From Mantamonas sphyraenae (Eukaryota; CRuMs; Mantamonadidae), in assembly GCA_026936335.1 (NCBI GenBank), contig JAPMXV010000075.1:124001-188000 (forward strand): DNA of 64,000 nucleotides, written 5' to 3'. Below, in pieces: positions 1 to 11,194 of this stretch. Under the pieces are notes generated by a model. It did not search any database. It was not told the origin of the DNA and saw nothing but the letters and a program-made list of their open reading frames with translations. The stretch's first letter is position 1. Each line of letters starts with the position of its first letter. A program made the position numbers and the translations under genes.

Positions 1-421
1 TTTCGGAGAGGGAGGCGCGAGCGGAGGCGTAAAAGTCGGGAGGCATGTTGGGGAAGATGTCTGCGAGGAGCGGGTGGACGGGGATGTCTCGGAGGGCAAT
101 AAACTCTGTGTGGGCCCAGGACTTGATTTCGGAGCGGTGGCGGGCGTGGAGATCGGAGGCGTAGATGGAGAGGGTCCAGGACGGGTGCCAGAAGTGAATG
201 GAGCCGACGAGCTGTCGGGTGGCCTTGATGGTGGAGCGGGAAACGAGGAGGACGACGTTGAGGACCTCTGTTTCGCCCGAACGGGTGTCCAGGGCAAAGT
301 GTTGACGCGTGTGGGGTTGGTTGCCCGAGGAGGCTTTGGAGATGGAGATAAAGATAAATAGGGAGCTGGAGAGGGAGAAGGTGAGGAGGGCGAGGAGGAC
401 GTGGCTGCGACGTAGGCGCAT
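1..421 (-). CDS. Partial type II membrane protein, glycosyltransferase-like N-terminus
   Basis: Reading leftward from the ATG at 421-419, the frame stays open to the window edge and gives 140 residues with no stop, so the 3' part lies outside. Residues 1-25 are a basic start (MRLRRSH) followed by a hydrophobic stretch, as in a Golgi type II anchor or signal peptide. The next part reads VLNVVLLVSRS, then a LVGSIHFWHPSW motif and LSIYASDL. That resembles the opening of nucleotide-sugar transferases in which a beta-strand is followed by 'GSI..W.P...L.vYd.gl'. The family call is inference from this short similarity. The gene is divergent from MSH6, 71 bases away, so the two probably share a promoter region. 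Confidence 0.6.
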   Translation of the reverse strand, partial: MRLRRSHVLLALLTFSLSSSLFIFISISKASSGNQPHTRQHFALDTRSGETEVLNVVLLVSRSTIKATRQLVGSIHFWHPSWTLSIYASDLHARHRSEIKSWAHTEFIALRDIPVHPLLADIFPNMPPDFYASARASLSE

Positions 422-492
422 GGTGGATTGGGTTGGTTGCGCAGCGGTGTGTGTGAAGGCGGAGGCGGAGGCACCGATTTCCAGTTTCCACG

Positions 493-3400
493 ATGAGTGG
501 GCAACCGACACTTTTCAGCTTTTTTGCACGTCCGAACCAGGTCAAGGCGGAGCGAGACGCGGCAATGGATGTGGAGAGGAGCAGTGCAGAGGCGACGCCT
601 GTGGGCCGTACGGCGGTGGAGATGGAAGGGACGCCGTCAAGCAGCGCAGGGCCGATGCAAGCAGGTGGTTTGGGTGTGGGAGTGGGTGTGAGTGGAGGAG
701 GGACGAAGCGCAAGCTGGAGATTGAAGGGGCAGAGGCAGACGTGGACAGTGTGGGACGCAAGGTGAGTTTTCCTGTTTTTTTTGGCGGGAAGGCGATCGG
801 GAATCAGGAAAAGGCGGGTTTTGGCGGGAAACCGTGTCGGCTGACGCCTGGAGGTTCCAGGCACAGGGAGAGTCTGCAGCAGAGCACGCAGCACGCAAGG
901 CAGCGAATACGGGGATGCAGGGGATGGATGGGATGGACGATGGAAGCAGTAGCAGTGATGAAGACGGCCTGGATGATGTGCCGCTTGCGAAGCGGGCACG
1001 TGTGGGGAAGAAGCGGTTGATTGAGGATGAGGAGGAGGATGACCAAGACGGGTTGGATGATGTGCCTCTTGCACAAAAGGTGGGAGAAGGGGCTATGGAG
1101 GTCGAGGTGCCTACGACGCCGTCGAGGAACCCGCTGGATGCGTTTTCGTTTGGATCGCCTGCAGTGAGTGAGAGCGCGGGAGGAGGGTCTGCGGTAAAGG
1201 TGCGCGCCCTTGCGGGCAGAGCGGGAGGCAAGGCATCGTCGTCGTCGTCGTCGTCGAGCGGCAGCAACACCAACCGGGAAGAGACGCGGTACGAGTGGCT
1301 GGTGGACGTGCGGGATGCCGAAGGGAGGCGACGAGGAGAGGCCGAGTATGACCCAAGGACGCTGTATATTCCGGATGAGGCGTACGCAGAGTTTAGCAAC
1401 TTTGAGAAGCAGTTTTGGGACATCAAGCGGAAGCTGTTTGACACGGTGCTGTTTTTCCAGAAGGGCAAGTTTTACGAGCTGTACGAGAACGACGCGGACA
1501 TCGGACACCGGTACCTGGACCTGAAGCTGACGGACCGTGTGAACATGCGCATGGTGGGCGTGCCGGAAAAGAGCCTGAACATCTGGATGAGCAAGATCAT
1601 GGGCCTCGGGTACAAGGTTGCGCGGGTGGATCAGCAAGGCAACGCGACGCAGGCAAAGATGGCAGGAGTGGCAAGTGGCAAGGTGTTGACACGCAAGCTG
1701 ACAGCCATTCTGACGCGCGGGACGGTGATGGACGAGGAGCTGCTGAACGACCCTGCGGCCAACTATCTGCTGGCGATCAAGGAGGTGCCGGAGCGCAGGC
1801 AGTATGCAGTGTGTTTTGTGGACGCGACGACGGCCGAGGTGAACCTGGGGGTGTTTGAGGACGACGAGCGGCGGACACAGCTGGAAACGCTGATTCTGCA
1901 GATCCGGCCGCAGGAGCTGCTGCTGGAGAAGGGCGTGGGACGGGTGAGTGTGGAGACACGACGTGTCATCAAGGCGCACCTTGTGGCGCCGTTGATCAAC
2001 CACCTTGCGCCGGGGAGCGAGTTTTGGGACAGCGACACGACGGTGGACATGCTGCGCAGCGGGGGGTACTTTGGTGCAAACGGAGAGCTGCCCGAGGCGG
2101 TGCGGCAGGTGCGTGATGCAGATGCGGTGGGGCTGAGTGCGCTCGGGGCGACGGTGTGGTACCTGCAGCAGCTGCAGCTGGACGAGAAGCTGCTGAGCGC
2201 GGCGAATGTGCGCGTGTACGACGCGCTGACGGAGCCGCGGTACATGTCGCTGGACGGAGCGGCACTGAAGAACCTGGAGGTGCTGGACGACCACTCTGCG
2301 TCTGTGCTGTCGCTGCTGGACCACACGAGCAGTGCGTTTGGGCGACGGATGCTGAAGCGATGGGTGTGCCATCCGCTGCGTCGGCTGGAGGCGATCCGGG
2401 ACCGGTGTGCGGCTGTGGAGGACCTGCTGGAGGCACACGACCTGCGTCTGGAGGTGGAGGAGGCATTGCGTGGTGTGGTGGATCTGGAGCGAGCGATTGC
2501 GCGGATGCACGCAGGAACGATGGACGGCAAGGCTATGGTGGGTGTGCTGGAAGGGTTTACGCGCGTGGACGAGGTGATGAGACGTGTGCGTGGGGCCAAG
2601 GGAGGGTTCACGTCGGCCGGACTGGTGGAGATGGTGGAGAGTGTGCCGGAGCATCTCGGGGGGATGGTGAAGGACGTGAGCGGGATGTTTGACGTGCGGC
2701 TGGCGATGGACGGCAAAGGGGTGTTTCCTGTGGCCGGGAGCGACGCGGAGTTTGACGGATTGTGCGAACAGGTGAGCAGCCTGGAGCGTGCGCTGGAAGG
2801 GTATCTGCGGGAGCAAAAGACGCGGACGGGGATCAGCAAGCTGCGGTACAAGCACATCCAGAAGGAGCTGTACCAGATCGAGGTGCCGACGGCACAGTGC
2901 AGCGCGTTGCCAGACGACTACCGGCTGATGAGCAACACCAAGACAGTGCGGCGGTACTGGACGCCCGCGATCACGCGGTGGGTGGAAGAGCTGACGATTG
3001 CGCGGGAAAAGAAGAGCATGTTCCAGAGTGGATACGTGAGCAAGGTGCACGCAGCGTTTGACGCAGACTTTTCGGTGTGGCAGCGTGTGGTGCGTGCGAT
3101 GGGCCAGCTGGATGCGCTGTGCAGCATTGCGACGGCCAGCGAAAACATGAGCCATCCGCGGTGCAGGCCTGTGTTTGTGGAGGCGGAGAAGGAAGGAGGA
3201 GCAGTGCTGCGTGCGGACGAGCTGAGGCACCCGGGGGTGGCACGGACGCTGCGGCGGACGTCGTTCATCCCAAACAACGTGCGATTGGGAGGGCGCGGCG
3301 AGGCGCCTGTGGTGCTGTTGACGGGACCCAACATGGGTGGCAAGAGCACCATGCTGAGGCAGGTGTGTGTGGGAGTGATTATGGCGCAGCTGGGCTGCAG

Positions 3401-4019
3401 CGTGGCGGCGAGCCGGTTTGAATTGTCGCCCGTGGATCGGATCTTTACGCGGCTGGGAGCGAGCGACAACATCATGATGGGAGAGAGCACATTCATGGTG
3501 GAGCTGCAGGAGACGTCGACGATGCTGAAGGAGGCGACTGAGCATTCGCTGGTGATTCTGGACGAGCTGGGACGCGGGACAAGCACGTACGACGGGGTGT
3601 CGATTGCACACGCAGTGTTGTCGCACCTGGCGGACAAGCTGGCGTGCAGGAGCATGTTTAGCACACACTACCACATGCTGTGCAAGGATTTTGGGGAGCA
3701 CGAGCGTGTGGCATTGAAGCACATGGGATGTCTGACGCAGGAGGGGAGTGACGACGTGACGTTCTTGTACACGCTCACGGAGGGAGCGTGTCCCAAGTCG
3801 TACGGCCTGAACGTGGCCAAGATGGCCGGGGTGCCGGTGGAGGTGATTGAGGACGCGCGTGCGGCGGCAGAGATGTTTGAGGCCAACGGGGAGTTGAGTG
3901 GACGGGAGAGGAAAGTGTGGTCTGCAATGATGGGAGTGGACGGGGACGGGGACGGAGACGAGGATGGCCAAGGAGTGTTGGAGACGGTGAGGGAAGTGTG
4001 GAAGACGGGCAAGGAGTGA
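493..4019 (+). CDS. MSH6: DNA mismatch repair protein MSH6
   Basis: Two exons, 493-762 and 861-4019, joined in phase 0 (donor GTGAGT, acceptor TTCCAG, CTGACG branch-like site at 841), give 1,142 residues. MSH6 pairs with MSH2 as MutS-alpha to bind base mismatches in the nucleus. Residues 4-11 (QPTLFSFF) are a textbook PCNA-interacting PIP box at the expected extreme N-terminus. An acidic/basic disordered linker with NLS-like KRK and KRAR clusters follows, including a Ser run encoded by TCG repeats near 1240. The mismatch-probing Phe-X-Glu sits in KFYELYE (about residue 294). Walker A is TGPNMGGKST (911-920) and Walker B LVILDELGRGTS (about 987). The PWWP domain of animal MSH6 is absent. The PIP box excludes MSH2, MSH4 and MSH5. 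Confidence 0.97.
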
Positions 4020-4073
4020 GGAGGAGGAAGAAGCATGGGGAACTGAAAACAATGAAGGGGAAAAGGGGACACT

Positions 4074-5267
4074 TTAGTCGGCGTGTGGGTGGTTCTGCTG
4101 CTGGTCGGACGGTGGGAGGGACGGGAGGTCGTCGTGGAACCAGCCGACGATGGGGAAGCGACCTGTGACGTAGGTGCGCCAGAGGCAAAACGGGAGGAGG
4201 GAGCCGATGGTGAAGAGGAGGCCGACAAAGAGTTGACCGCGGTAGACCGGGTCGCCGTTGGCAGTGGTGGTGGCGAGGAGAAAGAGAGAGGTGAGGGTGC
4301 CTGCGGCAAAGGAGGAGCCAAGGGAGAACATGACGAGGACGGCAACGAGGCCCGTTGTGTCACCAGCGGCGTAAAGGAGGAGGAGCTCATTGGCCATGGC
4401 AATGTCGACGGCCTGCCAAAGGAGAGAGGCCGAGGTGAAGGCGAGCACCAGCCAAAAGTCTGTACAGAGGGCGGTGCGGATGGCGGTGGCAGCGGTGGCC
4501 AGGTGTGGCACCAGGGCAAAGGCAAACATAAAGGCAGGGTCATGGTTGAGGGTACGGTTGGAAAAGATGATGGGCAGGGCGTTTTGGGTGCCAAACTCGG
4601 TGAACCTGTCGTAGAGCATGATGGAACGCGGGGCAGAGACAAGCCACATGGGCACGACGTGGGCGGCCATGAGGGTGCCTGTGTGCTTGGCATAGGGCAA
4701 CCATTGGGAAAGGCGCTTCCAGGGAAGCTGGCGGCCGGTGCCACACACGTGTCCGGGCAACTCGTGGAGGAGATAGTCCCAGGGATCATTGGGATCGATG
4801 GGCGGCGGGGAGAGGGACTTGTACTGCTTCTGCAGGCCCTGGATGTCCTTCCACAGGGCATCGACGTCGTCTTCATGGATGCCCAGCTGGCGCAGCTGCT
4901 CGCGTGTGAGGAGGAGGAGGTCGGAGCCGTCGAGGCCTGCGTTGCGCATGGTGAGGCGGTATGAAGGCCAGCCGGCGACATAGGTGATCCACTGTTGGAC
5001 GTCGCCGTTGTTCCACGACTGGACACTCTTTTTGGCGAGGCGACGGCGGACGGTGCGAGTGACAGAGTCTGTGGTGGAGGTGGAGGTGGAGGTGGAGGTG
5101 GTGGAGGACAGGTCCAGGGTCGTGCGGCCTTGTTCAAGGTCGAGTTGGCGCTTGCGCTTCATGTCGTCTTGCGCAGAGGCGTGTGTGGGTGGGAGGAGGG
5201 TGGCGAGGGTGAGGAGGAGGAGGAGGAGGGTGAGGAGGAGGACCGGGTGGGAGGGGGTCATGGTCAT
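4074..5267 (-). CDS. SAM-domain multi-pass membrane protein
   Basis: Single exon, 397 residues. I start at ATG 5267 (MTMT) because it directly precedes a clean signal peptide: a long Leu-rich core ending at THASAQ, about residue 32. In-frame ATGs further upstream would put 76 polar residues before it. A basic, Ser/Thr-rich linker leads to a SAM domain at about residues 83-148 (W.NGDVQQWI...Y...M..AGLDGSDLLLLT.EQL..LGI). Five or so hydrophobic segments follow between about 185 and 372, with a short polar C-terminus. SAM domains self-associate or bind other SAM domains; here it would be lumenal/extracellular if the signal peptide is cleaved, which is unusual. The TM part matches no family I recognise. 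It ends 54 bases from MSH6, tail to tail. Confidence 0.8.
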   Translation of the reverse strand: MTMTPSHPVLLLTLLLLLLTLATLLPPTHASAQDDMKRKRQLDLEQGRTTLDLSSTTSTSTSTSTTDSVTRTVRRRLAKKSVQSWNNGDVQQWITYVAGWPSYRLTMRNAGLDGSDLLLLTREQLRQLGIHEDDVDALWKDIQGLQKQYKSLSPPPIDPNDPWDYLLHELPGHVCGTGRQLPWKRLSQWLPYAKHTGTLMAAHVVPMWLVSAPRSIMLYDRFTEFGTQNALPIIFSNRTLNHDPAFMFAFALVPHLATAATAIRTALCTDFWLVLAFTSASLLWQAVDIAMANELLLLYAAGDTTGLVAVLVMFSLGSSFAAGTLTSLFLLATTTANGDPVYRGQLFVGLLFTIGSLLPFCLWRTYVTGRFPIVGWFHDDLPSLPPSDQQQNHPHAD

Positions 5268-5578
5268 GGAGATGGGGGGGTTGGTTGGGCAGGGCAGGGG
5301 CGCAGGTGCATCCAAGGCACTGCATGAATCTTTGCTGAAACGATTGGGGTACTGTCTTGCAAGCATGTCCTCGACAACGGAGTACTTTTGGGGGGCTGTG
5401 GATGCATCGGGTAGGTGGAGGGGTTGGAGCGTGGGTGGGATTTCCGAGGTGGGACGGGACGACGGCTCCGCGCACAGACCAGGGATGACAAGCAAAAGTT
5501 CGGTTCATATCTTAGTGTGGCACACGATGCACACACGGTGTCGAGAACCCTTTTTTAAATATTGATCTGAGGTTTTGG
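5268..5578. other. Intergenic region between divergent genes
   Basis: About 310 bases separate the start of the SAM-domain gene (-) from the proposed start of the ceramidase gene (+), so this is a presumptive shared promoter. An AT-rich patch (TTTTTTAAATATTGAT, 5550-5565) about 15-25 bases upstream of the proposed ceramidase ATG is the only compositional landmark. No ORF here shows a recognisable domain. Confidence 0.5.
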
Positions 5579-6665
5579 ATGCGTGGAGGCGGAGCGAGAG
5601 GGTTTTCGGAGGGTGCCGGAAAAGCCCGGGGGGGGGGGGGAGGGGAAAGGTGGCGGCTGACACGTGGGCGGTGTGCGTGTGGCACTGTTGGACGGGCTTG
5701 CCTGCAGTGAACTGGTGTGAGGGAGACTATGGGGTGTCGCCGTACGTGGCGGAGTTTTGGAACACGGTAAGGGGCGGAAGATGGAAGGAGGTGCATGTGG
5801 GTGGGACGACTCTCTGGCGAGCGCAAAACGGACGCTGACACGGGGAGGCATGCGACAGGTGTCGTCGTTGTTTATGGCACTGCTGGGATTTGTGGGGCTG
5901 ATCAACTCGTTGGGGAGTGGATTGCCAGGAAGGTTCCATTGGGGCTATGTGTCGCTGATCACGGTGGGCGTGGGCAGTGCGATGTTCCACGGTTCGCTTC
6001 GACACGCGGGCCAGGCGGCTGACGAGCTGAGCATGGTGGTGGGCATTTGTATGTTTCTGTGGCAGACGCTGGACGAGCGGCATGTGGAGCGGGCCAAGCT
6101 GATGAGCAGCAACCAGCTGCTGGCTGTGTTTACCACGGTGTTTGTGGCGCTGGCCACGCTGTGGGCGTACACGTGGGAGAAGCCGATCTTGTTCCAGGCT
6201 TCGTTTGTGTCTATGGAACTGCTGGAGATATACTTGCTGACCAAGTGGTACAACCGTGCCAAGGAGCTGGGCACGTGGCCGGAGGCGCGGCGCGTGTTTC
6301 GCCTGTCGCAGTGGTGCGAGGGCATTGCGGTGGTGTGTTGGCTCACGGACCACGCGCTTTGTAGATTCAAGCTGGGCATCGAGTTTCACGCGCTGTGGCA
6401 CACGTTTATGGCGGTGTGGGCGTATGCGCGCATTGTGCTGCTGTCGATGATCAAGAGCACAGAGGCGTCGACCACGTCGGAGCTTGCGCTGGACGAGTCG
6501 TTGCTGCCCATGCGATGGTGGCACGGCGTGTTGCCCATCAACGCACGTGTGTCGCACAAGTACAAGCAAAAGGTGAAGCGGCAACAGGCACGCGACGCGC
6601 GCAGTGGAAACAACCCTGCCGCACGCAATGCCGAGCTGTTGCAAATGGAAACCAAGCGGGCGTAG
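5579..6665 (+). CDS. ACER: Alkaline ceramidase
   Basis: Proposed exons 5579-5612, 5708-5766 and 5859-6665 (299 residues). The last two are secure: exon 2 encodes the family N-terminal motif NWCEGDYGVSPYVAEFWNT, and exon 3 continues in phase 0 with seven hydrophobic segments. CTGACAC branch-like sites (about 5653 and 5833) precede both acceptors. Exon 1 is tentative: it is the only nearby ATG whose phase fits, and its donor (GTGCCG) is weak. Catalytic-site residues of the ACER/CREST family are visible: Ser and His in GSAMFH, Asp in AADELSM, and the C-terminal HxxxH (EFHALWHTF). The enzyme hydrolyses ceramide to sphingosine and fatty acid in ER/Golgi membranes. A 13-G run at 5628-5640 lies in the proposed first intron. 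Confidence 0.9.
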
Positions 6666-6822
6666 GGTGCAGGGTGCAGGGTGTTGGGTGCACCAAAGAT
6701 GGTGGGTTGGCGTTCACGCAGACTGGAGAAATACAGAGGGTGGGTGCGGTGAAGCCACAGCACACCGTTTCAACCTCGTCCACATCCAGGTGACAAGTGT
6801 CCATTTTGATTCATTTTGCTGT

Positions 6823-9481
6823 TTACAGGATGACACAACTGGATGAGGCGGCGCTCTCTGGCAACGTGCCGTCCCACTCGGGCAGGGGATAGTCGTCAAG
6901 TTCGACCAGGGCCCGCATGCGGTGTTTGGTGGCCCAGTAGGCGACATACTGTTCGTAGTCGGGCTCCCAGGCGACAGGGTTGCCGCGGAGGACGAGGCGC
7001 TGTAGGGATTTGAAGCGCTCGAGGCCGTCGAGAGAGGTGATGTTGTTGTCGCAGACGTTGAGTTCGATCAGGTTGGGCATGGTGGGCAGCTTGGCCAACG
7101 AGTCGAATGCGTTGCGGCCGAGAAAGACCTTTTCCACGCTGCGCAGCTTGATGGAGTGCAGGTCGGCGGCGAGCTCGTTGTCGTTGAGCAGCAACTCGGT
7201 GGCGGTGAGGTTGGAGAGGACGTTCGTGCGCAGGTGTTCCAGCTGATACGCCGTACCCAAGTCCTGGTAGCCCAGGTTGAGGGTGCTGGCCTCTTCCAGG
7301 CGCAGGGAGAAGTACGGACCCCGCGCAGCTTTGATTTCCTTCTTGGTCGGCTCCGGCAGTTCGATGCGCTTTTCCAGCGTAATCCGCTTGTCGTCGGGCT
7401 TGAGTTTGACCGTTTTCAGCAGGTCCGAGCTGGTCACATTGCCCTCGCCGTCCTCTTCGGCCTTCCACTTTGCCGCATCCATGTCTGTGCGCGTGGTGGG
7501 CAGCAGGAACCCACCCGTCTTTTCCTTCTTCTTCCCCTTCTTCTTCTTCTTCTTGTCCTTCTTCTTCCCCTTCTGCTTGTTCTTGGATCCCTTTCCTCCT
7601 TTGTCCTTGTCCCCGCCGTCCTGCTCCTCCTCATCCTCCTCCTCGCTGCTCGAATCGTTGTTGTTGCGTGCAAAGAGCATGCCCCAGAATCCCTGCTGCT
7701 CACGCAGGCGTCGCTTTCGCCGCCTGCGTTTCTCCCGTTCCTGTTCCCGTTCCCATTCGTCGTCTGCGTCGCGTTCATCCACCTGTTGCCTCGTCTCGTC
7801 GCCGTCCTGCCCCTGCCCCTGCCCGTCCCCGTTGCCTTTGCCGCCGCCCTCCGACACACTGTACACGTTGGCGGTAAACTCGATGGCATGCTTCTTGGGG
7901 TTGCGCTTTGCTGCACGCAGATTGCGACGTCCTCGCCGCCGGCACTCCTGGTACCAGGGCTGGTACACGAGCGGGAAATCGGTGGGCGGCCCCAACCGCA
8001 CACGCGGCGCACGCAACGGACGCTCCATCCACTCGCGATCCACACCGCGGTAGGCAAACGCACGCGCCTGCATAAAGGATGCGTCGTGGTCCCACAGCAT
8101 CCAACTTTCCTTTTCCTTCTCCTCCTCCACACGTGCGTTGAAGGCGGCCGCAGCCTCTTCGCGCCGCCGTTTCGCTTCGGCCCGTTTCGCCTCTTCCATC
8201 GCCTCCCGCTCGCTCTGGTCCACATTGGCCAGCCGTTCCGCCAGTTCCTCGTCCCCATCCGCGTCCATTTGTGCCTGCATGCGTCGCACAATGTCCGACT
8301 CGTCCGTCATCACCAGTGCAAAGAACTCTTCTTCCAGTTCGTTGGCATCCAGCACCTCTTCCTCCTCGTCTTCGGCCTCCGTTTCCGTATCGGTGCCATA
8401 GAACTGACAAAGTGGAGGGAAGCGTGGCAGAGAGGGGGGGAGGAGGGAAAGGGGGGGTGGGGGTGAAGGAGGGTGAGTGGGTGGCTGTGGAAGGGCAGGG
8501 ACGAGGTGGAAAAGGGGAGCCAGCGGGGGGACGAACGTACCTCGGGCTTTTCAATGCCGTCCTTGGTCAACGTGCCGAGAGACTTGGGCTTGGGGGCATC
8601 CTTGAGGCGCTTGGGCTTGGGGGCGCGTCCTGTGGAGCCACTGCTGCTCTTGTTGCTGGCCTTGTTGGCCTTCATGCGTGCGCGAGCCTTGGCTTTGGCT
8701 TTGGACTTGGAGCTGGCCGTTTTCGAGGCCACCAGCTTCTTGCTGGTGGTCTTGCGCTTGGCCGCCTTGGCTCCATTGTCACCCAGCACATCTTCCAACT
8801 TGGCCACCTTGGCACGTTTGACCTGTGTGTGGCAATGTTCGGGGTCGGGTGAGCACGCGGGGGCGTCGGGTGAGGCGGGCGCGGATTTGCACCGGTGGAG
8901 GAGGAGACGCTGAAACGCACCTTGGGTTTGCTGGCCTTTCCCTTGGCCTTGGCTTTGGCTTTGGCTTTGACCTTGGGTGTCTTGGGTGTCTTTGTCTTTG
9001 ACGATGATGTCTTGGCCTTGCTCTTGGGCGTCTTGGGCGTCTTGGTGCTCTTGGACGTGCTCTTGGAGCTGCTGCTTTTGCCTTTGCCCTTTTTGCTCCC
9101 CGTCGACTTGCTCGACTTTGCCGATTTCGCGCTTTTCACACTTCGCACCGACCCGGCAGTGCTGTATGCATCGTCATCGTCCGTGGTGGCCAGAAGCGAG
9201 GCAGCCGAGGCCACAGACGGCGGTGCTTTGATGGATTTGGACGATGATTTGGACGATGATTTGGACGATGATTTGGACTTGGACGACGACTTGGTCGATT
9301 TCGTCGACTTTGTGGACTTTGTCGACTTTGTGGACTTTGCTGTGCTGTAGCCCAGGTCATCGGTGTCCGATTCGGGCAGTTTGGAGAGTTTGACCTTGGA
9401 TTTGGGTTTGGCCTTGGCCTTGCCCTTGGGCTTGGCTTTGCCCTTGCTCGGCTTTTTGGGCTTTTTGGGCTTGGCCGGCAT
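6823..9481 (-). CDS. SDS22-type LRR protein with Lys/Ser-rich N-terminus and CaaX box
   Basis: Three exons on the minus strand, 9481-8921, 8822-8541 and 8403-6823, all joined in phase 0 with GTGCGT/CACACAG and GTACGT/TTTGTCAG junctions; 807 residues. The N-terminal 280 residues are extremely Lys/Ser/Thr/Pro-rich, with KST and SSKS tandem triplets, suggesting a disordered, phosphorylatable, histone-H1-like tail. Exon 3 adds an acidic helix, a Lys/Glu-rich charged block, and then five or so SDS22-type LRRs with an LRRcap-like end (VAWEPDYEQYVAYWATKHRMRALVELDDYPLPE). The last four residues, CVIL, form a CaaX box that by rule favours geranylgeranylation. Role unknown; a prenylated LRR scaffold is inferred. 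An alternative is two genes, but the phase-0 joins and continuous basic composition argue for one. Confidence 0.82.
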
Positions 9482-9542
9482 TTACAGTTGGGTGGCGCTT
9501 CGCGGCCCAAAACAAACGAAAAACCAATCAAAGGAACAAAAA

Positions 9543-11162
9543 ATGAGCAAGGCAACGACAACAAAGACGGGAGAAGGGGCAGGAAAGAGCGAAAGCGACA
9601 AGCAAAAGCTGTGGGGAGGGCGGTTTGTGGGAGGGATTGATCCGCTGATGGCCAAGTTCAACGCGTCGATTGGGTACGATAAGCGTATGTGGTCGCAGGA
9701 CATCCGTGGGTCTCAGGCATACGCAAATGCACTGCAGGGGGCAGGCATCATCACGGAGGAGGAAAACGCGACGCTGCAGGAGGGCCTGAAGGCGGTGGCT
9801 GCCGAGTGGGAAGCTGGGACGTTTGAGATTGGCGACGGGGACGAGGACATCCACACGGCGAACGAGAGGCGGTTGACAGAGCTGGTCGGGAGCGTGGGGG
9901 GCAAGCTTCATACGGGCAGAAGGTGAGGAGGGAGGGAGGGAGGGAAAAGGGGGGGGTTCCTGGTTTCCCAGGAGCCAGCCAGCCGGAAGATGATGGTGTG
10001 GACACGCTGACACAAACAGCCGCACAGCCGTAACGACCAGGTGGTGACGGACATGCGGTTGTGGCTGAGGGACGAGATTGACGCCTTGCTGCCTCTGTTG
10101 GGGGAGTTGATTGCGGTGGCAACAAAGAGGGCGCAGAAAGAGGTGGAGCTGCTGATGTGCGGGTACACTCACCTGCAAAAGGCGCAGCCGATCCGGTGGG
10201 GCCACTTTCTGCTGCGGCATGCGTGTGCATGGAAGCGAGACTATGAGCGACTGCAGCAGGTGCGCACAAACCTGAATGTGTGTCCCCTGGGCAGCGGCGC
10301 GTTGGCAGGAAACCCATTTGGGGTGGACAGGGATGCGTTGGCACAGGAGCTGGACTTTGACGGCGTCACATGGAACAGCATGGACGCTGTGAGCGACAGG
10401 GACTTTATCATGGAGATGCACTTTTGGGGCTCGATGATGGCGGTTCACCTGTCGGGCTTTGCCGAGGACCTGATTGTGTACTCGAGCAAGGAGTTTGGCT
10501 TTGTGACCATGGCCGATGCATACTCGACGGGCAGTTCGCTGATGCCGCAGAAGAAGAACGCCGATGCTGCGGAGCTGCTGCGCGGCATCGCTGGGAGGAT
10601 CTCAGGGAACCTCTCAGGCTCGCTGCTGTTCATGCACGGCCTGCCGTCGACATACAACAAGGACATGCAGTTTGATGTAAGTTGACAGATCTCAGGGTTG
10701 CAGGCGAGCGACTGCGTGGCTGACACCTCCTTCTTGCAGAAAGAGCCTCTGTTTGCGCTGTGCGACGACATGCGCATGATGCTGCCGATTGCGACGGGGA
10801 TGCTGTCGACCCTGACGGCCAACGCAGATGTGATGGAGGCGGCGTTGACATCGGAAATGCTTGCGACAGATGTGGCGGAGTATCTTGTGCGCAAGGGAAT
10901 GCCGTTCCGGCAGGCACACCATTGCGTCGGCGAGGTGGTGCGTCTGGCGGAGGAGAAGCAGTGTGAGATGAGTGCGCTGGAGCTGAAGGAGCTTCAGGAG
11001 ATCAGCGAGGTGTTTGACGTGGATGTGGCCGAAGTGTGGGACTTTGAGCGCAGCGTGGACTTGAAAAATGTGCAGGGAGGCACGAGCAAGGAGAGTGTGC
11101 TGCAGACGGCCGAACGTATGTTGGAGTGGTTGTTTGGGCATGATGAGCCAGCAGAGGAATGA
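9543..11162 (+). CDS. ASL: Argininosuccinate lyase
   Basis: Three exons, 9543-9922, 10028-10676 and 10740-11162, give 483 residues, close to the usual 460-480. Intron 1 splits the codon for Ser in the catalytic-region motif HTGRSRNDQV, and the splice restores it exactly. Intron 2 falls between QFD and KEPLF, again restoring a conserved block. The fumarase/ASL-superfamily signature [12 protein letters not shown] is intact in exon 2. The N-terminus carries the expected LWGGRF motif. Both introns have CTGACAC branch-like sites about 15-30 bases before the acceptor. The enzyme cleaves argininosuccinate to arginine and fumarate in arginine biosynthesis, in the cytosol. The start ATG lies 61 bases from the divergent LRR/CaaX gene. 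Confidence 0.97.
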
Positions 11163-11194
11163 ATGAAAGAATGAAGCGCTGTTTGTTTCTGTCA

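Noticed and set aside
804-4052. Very long minus-strand open frame opposite MSH6
   Set aside because: His/Arg/Leu-rich shadow of a GC-rich coding strand. The plus strand has a complete, motif-perfect MSH6.
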